Source: Campylobacteraceae bacterium (GTDB lineage Bacteria > Campylobacterota > Campylobacteria > Campylobacterales > Sulfurovaceae). Taken from it: a stretch of 64,000 bases of DNA. The notes under the pieces were generated by a model. It was not told the origin of the DNA and searched no databases. It was given only the letters and a program-made list of their open reading frames with translations. The position numbers were made by a program, and so were the translations under genes. The stretch is taken from assembly GCA_027065385.1 (NCBI GenBank), contig JAMOOP010000067.1, forward strand, positions 1 to 64,000. The letters are read 5' to 3'. Positions 17,224 to 26,100 of the stretch are shown here, piece by piece (within the stretch, counting starts at the first letter, position 1; each line of letters starts with the position of its first letter).

Positions 17224-17267
17224 ATTCTCCAAAATTTTGATATAATAATTTTAAAAACTTGGAGAAT
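17224..17267 (+). promoter_or_regulatory. promoter region and RBS-containing inverted repeat of the chorismate mutase gene
   Basis: ATTCTCCAA (17224-17232) is the exact complement of TTGGAGAAT (17259-17267), which holds the ribosome-binding site. A TATAAT -10 box (17241-17246) lies between the arms. In a transcript starting here only the right arm is present; in read-through from dnaK both arms are present and could hide the ribosome-binding site. The repeat could also be a protein-binding site flanking the promoter. Confidence 0.4.
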
Positions 17268-17270
17268 ATT

Positions 17271-17570
17271 ATGAATATAAAAAAGTGTAAAACGCTAGAT
17301 GAAGCTAGAGTCGAGATAGATAAGGTTGATAATGATATTGTTAAACTTATTGCTCTTAGAAATGAGTATATTAAACAGATTGCTCACTTTAAAAACTCAG
17401 TAGAAGAGGTTAAGTCAGAAGAGAGAATAGCAGATGTTGTAAGTCGTGCAAGAGCTAAAGCTATTGAACTTGACCTCTCACCAAATCTTATTAATGATAT
17501 ATTTGTAAGATTAATAGATGATATGGTAGAGAGTGAAATAGCTGAATTTAAAAATGCTAAAAACTTTTAA
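17271..17570 (+). CDS. chorismate mutase (AroQ type)
   Basis: The 99-residue helical protein resembles the monofunctional AroQ chorismate mutase domain: LDEARVEIDKVDNDIVKLIALRNEYIKQIAHFK (helix 1 with the conserved Arg and Arg-Asn), a Lys-Ser-x-Glu-Arg stretch, and two further helices. It converts chorismate to prephenate for Phe and Tyr synthesis. A TTG at 17259 is in frame but is part of the ribosome-binding site TTGGAGA, so the ATG at 17271 is the start. It is a stand-alone domain, not fused to prephenate dehydratase. Some relatives act as isochorismate pyruvate lyases. Confidence 0.85.
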   Translation: MNIKKCKTLDEARVEIDKVDNDIVKLIALRNEYIKQIAHFKNSVEEVKSEERIADVVSRARAKAIELDLSPNLINDIFVRLIDDMVESEIAEFKNAKNF

Positions 17571-17605
17571 TTACACTAAAAAATAAAAAAATTCTTCTAT
17601 ATTGT

Positions 17606-17644
17606 ATCTTTTTTAACATAAAAATTATATAATGTTAAAAAGAT
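17606..17644. terminator. imperfect inverted repeat after the chorismate mutase gene
   Basis: TTAACAT (17613-17619) pairs with ATGTTAA (17632-17638), and the flanking ATCTTTT/AAAAGAT extend the stem with one unpaired T. It may end transcription of the upstream gene. A TATAAT (17628-17633) in the loop/right arm may at the same time be the -10 box of the small gene that follows. Confidence 0.4.
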
Positions 17645-17660
17645 ATAAAAAAGGATATAA

Positions 17661-17798
17661 ATGAAGAAAAAACAGTCAGGAAAATTTTTAATTGTTGCAA
17701 TTGTAATGTTTGTTATTGTACTAATAGTAACAAGAGCAGTAAATGTAACTGGTGGAGATAGTAATAACTCGCAAGTTACTACAACAACTCATCAATAA
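17661..17798 (+). CDS. 45-residue single-pass membrane protein
   Basis: AAGGA precedes the ATG by 6 bases. The product is MKKKQSGK, then a hydrophobic helix (about residues 9-24), then a polar Ser/Thr/Asn-rich tail (residues 25-45, ending TTTTHQ). The basic N-terminus predicts the tail outside the cytoplasm. It could be read as an uncleaved signal anchor or a tiny exported peptide. No family is recognised. It stands between a hairpin and the convergent ybiT-like gene. Confidence 0.6.
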   Translation: MKKKQSGKFLIVAIVMFVIVLIVTRAVNVTGGDSNNSQVTTTTHQ

Positions 17799-17827
17799 AG
17801 TATCATTAATATGTATTTGATATTATA

Positions 17828-17846
17828 GAGTAGTTAAAAACTACTC
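17828..17846. terminator. short hairpin between convergent genes
   Basis: GAGTAGTT (17828-17835) and AACTACTC (17839-17846) form a perfect 8-base stem with an AAA loop. It covers the stop codon of the ABC-F gene. There is no good T tract on either side, so terminator activity is uncertain. Confidence 0.35.
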
Positions 17847-19433
17847 ATACTCTGCAACAAAAGCTTCATAATCACCTTCAAAATCAATTATTGTTCCATC
17901 TTCATTAAGCTTTATAATTCTATTAGCAAAGGCATCAATTAACTCTCTATCGTGAGATACACATATAACTCCACCTTGATAGTTATGTAGTGCTTCACCT
18001 AATGCTATAATAGCCTCTAGGTCAAGGTGATTATTTGGTTCATCTAAAACTAAAAAGTTTGCACTATCCATCATCATTTTACTAAGCATTACACGGTGTT
18101 TCTCTCCACCTGAACAGCTATCAACTGCCTTACTCTGCTCTTCACCTGAAAATAGCATTCTTCCTAAACATTTTCTTATCTCATCAATATGCCATTTTGG
18201 GTCATGTCCCTGTATCCACTCATATAGCTTTTCACTTCCTACTACAATATCGGTTGCATTTTGAGGAAAATAGGTTGTTGTAATAGTTTGACCCCAATTA
18301 TAAGCTCCACTATCTGCTTCTAATTCACCCATTAAAATACTAAGAAGTGTAGATTTACCAACTCCATTTCCACCAATTAAGGCTATTTTATCACCCTTTT
18401 CTACTTTAAAAGATATATCTGAAAATACCTTATTATCTCCATAAGATTTAGCTAAATTTGAAATCTCTAAAACCTCATTTCCAATATCACGATGTGGCTT
18501 AAACATAATAGATGGGTCTCTTCTTGATGATAATTTAATCTCTCCTACATCTAATTTATCTAACTGTTTTTGACGACTTGTTGCCTGTTTTGCTTTTGAA
18601 GCATTAGCTGAAAATCTAGCAATAAATTTCTCTAACTCCTCTTTCTCTTTCATAGCTTTACTATGACTAGTTTGTGCCTGTTTTGCTATTAAATTAGCTG
18701 AAATATACCAATCATCATAGTTTCCTGTAAATTCACGAATATTTTGGAAATCTAAATCTAAAATATGAGTTACAACATTATTTAAAAAGTGTCTATCATG
18801 AGAAATAACAATCATAGTACCCTCATGTCTTTTAAGTTCATGCTCTAACCAAGAAATAGTATTAATATCTAAATTATTAGTAGGCTCATCAAGTAATAAA
18901 ATATCAGGCTTTAAAAATAGAACTTGTGCTAAAAGAATTTTAAATTTATCTCCACCAGTTAATGAACTCATTAAATCATTATGTTGAGATGCAGGAAAAC
19001 CTAAAGCCTCAAGAAGTTTCTCTATCTTAACCTCTGACTCATAAATTGGGTCTTCATCTGCACAAATCATCTCCAACTCACCCAAACGAGCATTAACAGC
19101 ATCATCTTCAAAATCTCCCGTCATATATAGCTCTTCTTTCTCTTTTTGAGCATCATATAACTTTTTATTTCCATAAAGAACAGCATCTTTTAGTGTAAAA
19201 TCTTCAAAAGCGTACTGATTTTGCCCCAAAACACCCATTTTTAGATTAGGTTGAATTTGAACCTCTCCATCTGTTGGCTCTATCTCACCTGATAATATTT
19301 TTAAAAATGTTGATTTCCCAGCTCCATTTGCTCCAATTAAACCGTATCTTGTTCCACCATCTAGCGTTATACTTATCTTATCAAAAAGTACTCTTTTACC
19401 ATATCTTTGTACTATATTTACTGTGCTTAACAC
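17841..19433 (-). CDS. ybiT: ABC-F family ATPase, YbiT type
   Basis: The 530-residue protein has two ABC ATPase domains and no membrane part. Walker A motifs are GANGAGKS (near residue 36) and GGNGVGKS, with signatures LTGGDKF and CSGGEKH and a linker containing ARFSANASKAKQATSRQK, the region that in ABC-F proteins reaches into the ribosome. Length and the opening MLSTVNIVQRYGKR...GGTRYGLIGANGAGKST match E. coli YbiT. ABC-F proteins act on translating ribosomes at the E site. The second Walker B reads LDEPNNHLD instead of the usual DEPTNHLD. The start codon is GTG. Confidence 0.9.
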   Translation of the reverse strand: MLSTVNIVQRYGKRVLFDKISITLDGGTRYGLIGANGAGKSTFLKILSGEIEPTDGEVQIQPNLKMGVLGQNQYAFEDFTLKDAVLYGNKKLYDAQKEKEELYMTGDFEDDAVNARLGELEMICADEDPIYESEVKIEKLLEALGFPASQHNDLMSSLTGGDKFKILLAQVLFLKPDILLLDEPTNNLDINTISWLEHELKRHEGTMIVISHDRHFLNNVVTHILDLDFQNIREFTGNYDDWYISANLIAKQAQTSHSKAMKEKEELEKFIARFSANASKAKQATSRQKQLDKLDVGEIKLSSRRDPSIMFKPHRDIGNEVLEISNLAKSYGDNKVFSDISFKVEKGDKIALIGGNGVGKSTLLSILMGELEADSGAYNWGQTITTTYFPQNATDIVVGSEKLYEWIQGHDPKWHIDEIRKCLGRMLFSGEEQSKAVDSCSGGEKHRVMLSKMMMDSANFLVLDEPNNHLDLEAIIALGEALHNYQGGVICVSHDRELIDAFANRIIKLNEDGTIIDFEGDYEAFVAEYE

Positions 19434-19531
19434 CTATATTTCCGTTCATAAAAAATCTATGTAAACTTTTAAACAAGTTACATGAAATAAAATTATATAC
19501 TATTTGGCTTAGTTTTAACAAATTAGAAAAA

Positions 19532-20836
19532 TCACATATCAAACAAAGAAAATCCTCTATACTCTATATCATATTTTTTTAATTTAGCTGTTAACTTCAA
19601 AGCTTTTTGCTCTAATTTATATAAATCTATTTTTTTAGGATTTCTCTTAACTTCACCTATAACCATTCTTTTCTCTTCTTCATTAATAGCTACAATATCT
19701 ATTTCATTTAAGTTTCCCCTCTCCCAATAGTTACCAATAACTGAATATTTAAACTCTAGCCTAAGCTTTTCTTGAAAATATCGTTCTAAAAATAGTCCAC
19801 TATATGTCTCATAATCTCTTCTAACAATATTTTTAACATACTCATAGTTTTCTAATTCAATAGCACTTCTATATTTATAGATAAATCGAAACCAAAAGTT
19901 AAAAAAGTTATCTATAATCTCATATTTAATAGTTCTACTCCCCTCCTTAGCAAAAATAGGCTTAACTTTTTTTATAATTCTATACTCATTTTCCATTCTA
20001 TCAAGATAACCTCCAATATTTCTCTCTAAAATAGACTCCATTTCCATGCGTGATGTTTTAGAAGATGCAATAAGTGAAAGAATAGAAAAATAGGTAGTAT
20101 ATTCCTTTCCAAACTCTTCAATTAATAAATTTTTACCCTCATCTAAAAATAGAGAGTAATCATCAAATATTAAATCTAACTGCTCATTTAAAGTAAAAGC
20201 TTTAGCATCTACAAATATCTCAACATATTTCGCTACTCCACCTGTTAAAATATAGAAAGAAAGTAAATCATCACTACTATAATTAGGAGAGTAATCTTCT
20301 AAAATCTCTTTAAGAGTTATAACGGAAAAAGCTTTTAGCTCCATTTTACTATTAGCTCTTCCAAATAGAGGCTCTTTTCTATCTTCAAATATCAGTTTCA
20401 TAAGAGAATAGATAGAACCACTTAAAATTAAATTCATTTGACTTCTATCTTTATAACTATCCCAAATATTTTGCATATCAGAATATAGAGATTTATTAAT
20501 ACTTAAAAACTCTTGAAACTCATCTATTATAAGCGTAAAATCTTTTTTAGTAGAGAGTTCCATTAAAAACTCAAATAGCTCTTTAAATCTCCTTATCTCT
20601 CCAAATATCTTAATATCTAATTGTTGTTGGATTATCTTAATAAACTCCTCACAAAGCAAAGCCTCATTTTTCTTTGAAACAAAAAAATAAAGTTTTTTAG
20701 AGTAGGCTTCTTTTATAAGTGTTGTTTTTCCTATTCTCCTACGACCTATAATTATGGTCATTTTAGCTCTCTCTTTTGATAACTCTTTTATATTTTTTAG
20801 TTTTTTTAGCTCTTTTTCTCGGTTATAAAATTTCAA
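19532..20836 (-). CDS. ATPase_2/DUF234-type ATP-binding protein
   Basis: The 434-residue protein begins with FYNREKELKKLK and a P-loop GRRRIGKTTLI (about residues 31-41), then Walker B LIIDEFQEF and sensor LILSGSIYS. This is the STAND-like ATPase_2 family, common in archaea and scattered in bacteria. The C-terminal DUF234 part contains NEIDIVAINEEEKRMVIGEVKR, which fits a PD-(D/E)xK nuclease core (E-x-D ... E-x-K). The biological role of this family is not established. It starts with TTG behind AAGGTAAG. Its patchy distribution suggests horizontal transfer. Confidence 0.85.
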   Translation of the reverse strand: MKFYNREKELKKLKNIKELSKERAKMTIIIGRRRIGKTTLIKEAYSKKLYFFVSKKNEALLCEEFIKIIQQQLDIKIFGEIRRFKELFEFLMELSTKKDFTLIIDEFQEFLSINKSLYSDMQNIWDSYKDRSQMNLILSGSIYSLMKLIFEDRKEPLFGRANSKMELKAFSVITLKEILEDYSPNYSSDDLLSFYILTGGVAKYVEIFVDAKAFTLNEQLDLIFDDYSLFLDEGKNLLIEEFGKEYTTYFSILSLIASSKTSRMEMESILERNIGGYLDRMENEYRIIKKVKPIFAKEGSRTIKYEIIDNFFNFWFRFIYKYRSAIELENYEYVKNIVRRDYETYSGLFLERYFQEKLRLEFKYSVIGNYWERGNLNEIDIVAINEEEKRMVIGEVKRNPKKIDLYKLEQKALKLTAKLKKYDIEYRGFSLFDM

Positions 20837-20854
20837 TTGCTTACCTTTTTATTT

Positions 20855-20889
20855 ATTGTAACTGTAGTTACAGTAATATAGGTTACAAT
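20855..20889. promoter_or_regulatory. GTAAC half-site cluster at the ATPase promoter
   Basis: ATTGTAAC (20855-20862) and GTTACAAT (20882-20889) form a perfect 8-base inverted repeat. A third half-site GTTAC (20867-20871) makes an inner palindrome with the first (GTAAC-TGTA-GTTAC). The cluster lies 19-53 bases before the TTG start of the ATPase gene. Such nested half-sites usually bind a dimeric regulator; which one is unknown. Confidence 0.5.
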
Positions 20890-20929
20890 AAAAGAACTTT
20901 ATTTTTTCTATTTTAACCTATCTAGTTTT

Positions 20930-21928
20930 TTAAAACTCACCATATCTCCTTTTATAAGCTCTCTTTATCTTTTGGGCTAATTGATGCACACTCATAGCAT
21001 AATATGAACTCTGATTATATCTAGTAATTACATAAAAGTTTTTTCCTCCATACCAAAGTTCATCATAACCTCTTTTTTCTAATTTAATAAGACTCACTTT
21101 CCCATGATAGTTAAAATCTTCTCTTGGTTCAATTCCCTCTAAATTTTTTCTATAGTATGTATGTCTATATCCTGTAGGAAGTTTATCAAATCTTAAACCC
21201 TCATATTTAACTCTAACAGCTATATCTTGACCTTTTCTCCAACCATGTCTTTTAAAGTAGTAGGCAATACTTCCAATAGCATCAACAACATTATTCATCT
21301 GTTTTTTACCATCTTTATTAAAATCAACAGCAAAAGCTTTATATGTACTTGGAATAAATTGAGCCAATCCAATAGCACCAGAAGATGAACCTCTTATATC
21401 TTTTGGATTTATATCTTCTCTAGCAGAGAGTCTTAAAAGTGCTTTTAACTGTTTTCTATAAAACCTAGCTCTTCTATCATTTTTATCAAAAGATAGGTGA
21501 ACTAAACGGTCAAATACAAAATAGTCTCCTCTCATTACACCATATTCACTCTCTATTCCTATAGTAGCTACTATATATTCAGGCTCAACTCCATATTTTT
21601 TATAGGCACGAGATAGAGTATCATGAAATTTGTGCATAAAGTAAACTCCTCCACCTGCTCTTCTTAAATATCTATAAGAGTATCTACCCCAACTACCTAA
21701 AGAGCCACAAGGAACAGCACCACAATATAATCCCTGCCTAAGTCTTCTTATATAACTTCGTTTTCGTACATTTTTAAACCATTTCTCTAGTATCTTCTTT
21801 TTAAAACCATATCTATATTGCATTGTGTGCATAAACTCTCTAACTTTTGGTTTTTTTGTATAATCTACTGCATTTAAAGAAGATATAAATAGAATGGATA
21901 TAAAAATATATAGTTTCAGTATATTCAT
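20930..21928 (-). CDS. mltB: membrane-exported lytic murein transglycosylase B
   Basis: The 332-residue protein has a signal peptide (MNILKLYIFISILFISSLNA) with no lipobox, so it is probably periplasmic. The SLT_2 domain holds the catalytic glutamate E126 in GIESEYGVMRG, and the later GAIGLAQFIPSTY motif is typical of MltB. It cleaves the MurNAc-GlcNAc bond of peptidoglycan to give 1,6-anhydro products. There is an unusual Arg/Lys/Tyr-rich N-terminal region (about 30-95). It has no peptidoglycan-binding domain at the C-terminus. Confidence 0.92.
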   Translation of the reverse strand: MNILKLYIFISILFISSLNAVDYTKKPKVREFMHTMQYRYGFKKKILEKWFKNVRKRSYIRRLRQGLYCGAVPCGSLGSWGRYSYRYLRRAGGGVYFMHKFHDTLSRAYKKYGVEPEYIVATIGIESEYGVMRGDYFVFDRLVHLSFDKNDRRARFYRKQLKALLRLSAREDINPKDIRGSSSGAIGLAQFIPSTYKAFAVDFNKDGKKQMNNVVDAIGSIAYYFKRHGWRKGQDIAVRVKYEGLRFDKLPTGYRHTYYRKNLEGIEPREDFNYHGKVSLIKLEKRGYDELWYGGKNFYVITRYNQSSYYAMSVHQLAQKIKRAYKRRYGEF

Positions 21929-22007
21929 AAATTTTAGCCTTTTTAAAAAATTTTAAAGATTATATCAAATTAATTGTGTAGAGTTTATTTCTATAGCTAA
22001 AGAATTC

Positions 22008-22040
22008 TTGATACGCCTCAACCTCAAATATATATATATT
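22008..22040 (+). promoter_or_regulatory. candidate promoter of the CopD-like/comF unit
   Basis: TTGATA (22008-22013) is followed after 17-21 bases by an AT run that contains TATATA and TATATT (22031-22040). The gene starts at 22074. The run of alternating AT makes the exact -10 box uncertain. Confidence 0.35.
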
Positions 22041-22073
22041 TAGTTAAAATAGATAAAAAATTAAAGGATTTAT

Positions 22074-22523
22074 TTGGGTTGGGAGATACATATACACCTA
22101 ATAGCTGCTGTATCATGGATAGGTGGTTCTGTTTTTATGTTTATTTTAGGGGTTTCATTAAGAGATAAAGATGACCAAAAAGCTGTCTATCCTAGAATTG
22201 GTCCTATATTTGGTTATTTTGAAATAGCATCTTTAGTTCTTTTACTAATTACTGGTACACTAATGATTATAAATAATGGTCTTATAACTATTCTTTTTGA
22301 TAGCAATATTCATGCTGTAGCTATAGATGCCCTGCGTCAAAAATTGGTTTTAGTAGCTATTATGACAATAATTACTATTATTCATACTATTATCGCTTTT
22401 AGAACCAATAATAAAGAGAGAACAAAACTAGAAACTATTATATCAAGAGGTTCATCTATGGGAATTTTTATTTTAAATTTTATAGTACTTCATCATGCTA
22501 TTGTTATAAGAGATACTCTATAA
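22074..22523 (+). CDS. CopD-like four-helix membrane protein
   Basis: The 149-residue protein has four predicted transmembrane helices (about residues 3-25, 47-68, 88-108 and 127-145) with histidines near the first (HIHLIAAVSWIGGSVF), in the middle (HTIIAF) and in the last (LHHAIVI). The opening resembles the CopD/DUF2269-like group of integral membrane proteins, some of which take part in copper or haem handling. The start is TTG with AAAGGA upstream; no ATG is suitable. comF-like follows after 6 bases. Function is uncertain. Confidence 0.7.
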   Translation: MGWEIHIHLIAAVSWIGGSVFMFILGVSLRDKDDQKAVYPRIGPIFGYFEIASLVLLLITGTLMIINNGLITILFDSNIHAVAIDALRQKLVLVAIMTIITIIHTIIAFRTNNKERTKLETIISRGSSMGIFILNFIVLHHAIVIRDTL

Positions 22524-22529
22524 AATAAA

Positions 22530-23102
22530 ATGAGATGTTTAAGTTGTCATAAATTAAGCATTTCAACCTTTTGTAAAAAGTGTCAAAATAGACTTTTAAA
22601 ACCCTCTATCTCTAAACGAAAATTTAATGATTTTGAAATTTATAGCTTTTATAAATATCAAAATATTGAAGATTTACTTTTAACAAAACATACTCCACAA
22701 GGTTTTATTATCTATAAAGCTTTAGCTAAAATTGTATTTAAACCATTTATAAAAGAGTTTATAAAAAATAGTAATAGTTTAATATATATTATTGGAGTTG
22801 ATGAGGTAGTAGAGAGTGGATATAGTCATGTTTCACTTCTTACTCATGAAATGAAAGGAGACAAAGTAAAAATATTACATAGCAAACTAATAGCCAAAAG
22901 TAGAAAAAAGTATTCAGGGAAATCTTTAAAATTTAGAGTAGAAAATCCAAGAGAGTTTGTATATAGTGGTAAGAAAAATATTGATGCAATTTTAGTAGAT
23001 GATATTATAACAACAGGAACTACTCTTAAAGAGGCTAAAAGAGTTTTAGAAAAAAATCATATTAATGTTTTATTTGGGTTAACTTTGGCTTCTGTTGTTT
23101 AA
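22530..23102 (+). CDS. ComF-family phosphoribosyltransferase-like protein
   Basis: The 190-residue protein starts with a four-cysteine zinc finger (MRCLSCHK ... FCKKCQNR) and ends with the phosphoribosyltransferase loop AILVDDIITTGTTLKEA. This is the ComF/GntX layout. ComF takes part in uptake and handling of transforming DNA, perhaps at ssDNA in the cytoplasm. It is close to the CopD-like gene and upstream of the large transpeptidase gene. No other competence genes are in the window. Confidence 0.88.
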   Translation: MRCLSCHKLSISTFCKKCQNRLLKPSISKRKFNDFEIYSFYKYQNIEDLLLTKHTPQGFIIYKALAKIVFKPFIKEFIKNSNSLIYIIGVDEVVESGYSHVSLLTHEMKGDKVKILHSKLIAKSRKKYSGKSLKFRVENPREFVYSGKKNIDAILVDDIITTGTTLKEAKRVLEKNHINVLFGLTLASVV

Positions 23103-23169
23103 TCTTATTAAACTTCTTAACACTTAAGTTATAGTAAACTTTTGTCAATTAATTAGAAATGGAAATAAG

Positions 23170-26100
23170 TTGAAAAGAAGTGATACAGATACTACTACAA
23201 AGATAAAAGAGAGACTCTTTAGTTCAAAAAGGGTTTTTTTACTGCTGTTTTTTATATTTATAGTTTTGGTTATTGTTAGATTTCGTGCTATAAATGGACT
23301 AGATACCTCATCAAAAGATACCTATCTATATAAATTTAATGGTGATGTTTATGCAGATTTTTATATTGAAGATAATAGTACTATATATAAAACAAAAGAG
23401 GAGACAAAAGTTCTACACCCTTATAATTTTGTGGAACTAGATTTAGAGGATAAAAAAGCTGTATATCAACTACTACCTGATAAAAAAGAGAATACTCTTT
23501 CACTATTTACTCGCCCTAAATGGTTTGAGATTATTGGAGGGAATTATAAAAGCAGTGATGGAGACTCTATTATTCGTTTAAGTAAAAATGATACTCCATC
23601 TTTGCTTATATTTAATGCCAATAAAAAAAGAAGTCTTTTAGGAGCTAAAAGTCTAAAAGTTATTGCACTTAAAGAGGGATATTTTTACCACTCATTAGAT
23701 AATAAAAAAGTTCCAATTCCAGTTTTCGATGGCTCTTTAAAAAAGATTAGAAGTAGTAGAGTTTGGAATGTACTATCTGAAAACGGTATTTTACTAGATA
23801 GTGGATATATTACAAATGGAGATAATATTATAAAAATCTATATAGGCAATAGAAATAAGAGTGTTTTAGTAAGTAAAAAGCCTAAAAAATATAATCTAAT
23901 AAAAGGTAAAACTATTAATATCTCTATAGTAGATAAAAAAACTCCCTCTTCTAAGTTCAATTTGGTCTATGCAGATAAAGAGTTATATATTACTAGATTA
24001 TCTTACGATTTTATAAGAATTGCACATCTTCTTATAAAATATGGTGTGCCTAATGCTAAAGATACTATATTAAAAGAGGTAGATAAGAGTAACTTTTTAC
24101 AAAAAGAGTTACTTGATTTAGTTGTTGATAGCTCATCTTTGAAAGATGAAAAGTTTTATCAAGATTATTTAAAAAGAAAAAGTGAACTATCTACTAAAGA
24201 GAAAAAAAAATTAAATCTTGAACTTTTAAAATATGTAAGTGATGGAGACTATTATAGAACAAAAATTGCTCTTTTGCTTGGTGCTAGTATTAATATATTA
24301 AATCAACAGAAAAAAAATCTACTCTCTATAGTACTCTCTAATCAAAAAGAGTATCTCTCTATTCCTCAAGAGATGGATTTTAAAGATAATAAGTTAACTA
24401 TTAGAGGTAGTAAAAATATATTTAAAAATAAAACTTATACAAAAGATGCTTATTTCCCTGCAAAAGTACCAATATTTGATAAACCTAGAATTCCTAAAAA
24501 AGAGTATTTGAATGTTGATGAGTTAAATGAGTTTGTTGATGTAACACATTTAAATGGACTCTATATTAGTGATAAGAGTGCTAAAGTTTACTATAGTAAA
24601 ACTCCTACTAACTTTTTACAAGAGGCTAAAATTAACTATAGAAAATCCCCACCACTCTTTTTATATAATAGCCAAGTAGAGGGTAAATTTGTATCTCCTG
24701 TTGGAAATATTAAAGGTAAATTTTACTACAAAATAAAAACCAATAAAAGTAAAGTAAAGGTAGCTTTTAATGGTGTAATTAGACAAAATGGTAGAGTTAT
24801 TACTAAAAACTATAATAAGATTATACCTTTCTTTCAAACTTATGATATAAGGGTAAAGGGTGGAAGTACTATTTTAGAGGTATCATTAGATAGTGATTTT
24901 TTACCTTGTGGAGTTGTATTTAAATCATCTAAAAAGATAAAAAATTTTAGATATAGCTACAATCAAAGATATTATAAAAAATTTGAGGTTATAAATAGAG
25001 GAGACGCTTTTTACTATAGAATTAAAAAAGACTCATCTAAACCATTTAAACTATATCATCTAAATATAAAAGCCGATGAAAGTGGAATAGTTACATATTT
25101 AGGAAATAGCAAAAAATATAGTGTAGGGAGACGCTCAAAAATGGTAGGATACTCCCCATCACTTACATGTCTAGCAAAAGATTATGGAAAAGAAGGACTA
25201 TCTCTTTATGATAAAGATAATATGATGGAACTAGTTCCAAAATCATATAAAGAGAAAGGAATGATACCAAAAGATAGAGCCAAAATTATTACAGGAGAAG
25301 ATAGTAAAAAGAGAGAATTAACAGCTGATATTTTATATAAAAAACTACTTCCTATATATGGTGATGGTATCCATTTTGGATTAACTTCAAAAGGTGTTAA
25401 GGCTAAAGAGTTAACTTTAGATGCTAGTTTCTCTAAAGAGGTGGCTGATATATTTGAGAGTGTTATAAAACCTCTAAAATCTGATAAAGAGAGAAAAAAG
25501 AGAGAAAATTATAATACTATTTTAGAGGGTGCTGTAGTAGTCTTAGCAGATAAAGGAAAAGATAATTTAGAAGTAGTCTCTATGTTCTCATACCCCTACC
25601 CTACAAAACTAGATATGAGTAAAAAAGAGGAGTATAAAAGAGAGATTTTTAGATATATGCTATTAGATGAGTTTAATAATCCTAAAAGTAGCTTAAGAAA
25701 TAGAGCTATAGATATGAGAATTCGCCCAGGTTCTACATTTAAAATAGTAACATCAATAGCAGGATTTAAATATAATCTTATTCCTAAATTAGATAGAGAT
25801 TATAGAAAATATATAGAGGGAAAACCAGATATTGATGGAACTATCTTTAGAGGAAACTCCATAATTGATATTAGATTAAAAAACTTCTCTTTCTCAAATG
25901 GATTTACAGAGAGAACTGATGATGCAACATTTAGAAGCTCATTTAAAAAATCATATAATGTCTATTTTGGATATTTAGCACTTTTACTTAATCATAAGTT
26001 AGATAGAGGATTTAAAAAAGTACTATACCCAATAAGTAATAGTATAAAAGATAGAGAAAAAGAGTTCTCTTTACTAAAAGTAGCTGATAGTTTAGGGTTT

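Noticed and set aside
19274-19582. Plus-strand open frame of 102 codons
   Set aside because: It is antisense to ybiT and the ATPase gene end, with no family features.
22025-22042. AT dinucleotide run as a phase-variable tract
   Set aside because: It is short and lies in an AT-rich promoter; dinucleotide slippage here would not change a reading frame.
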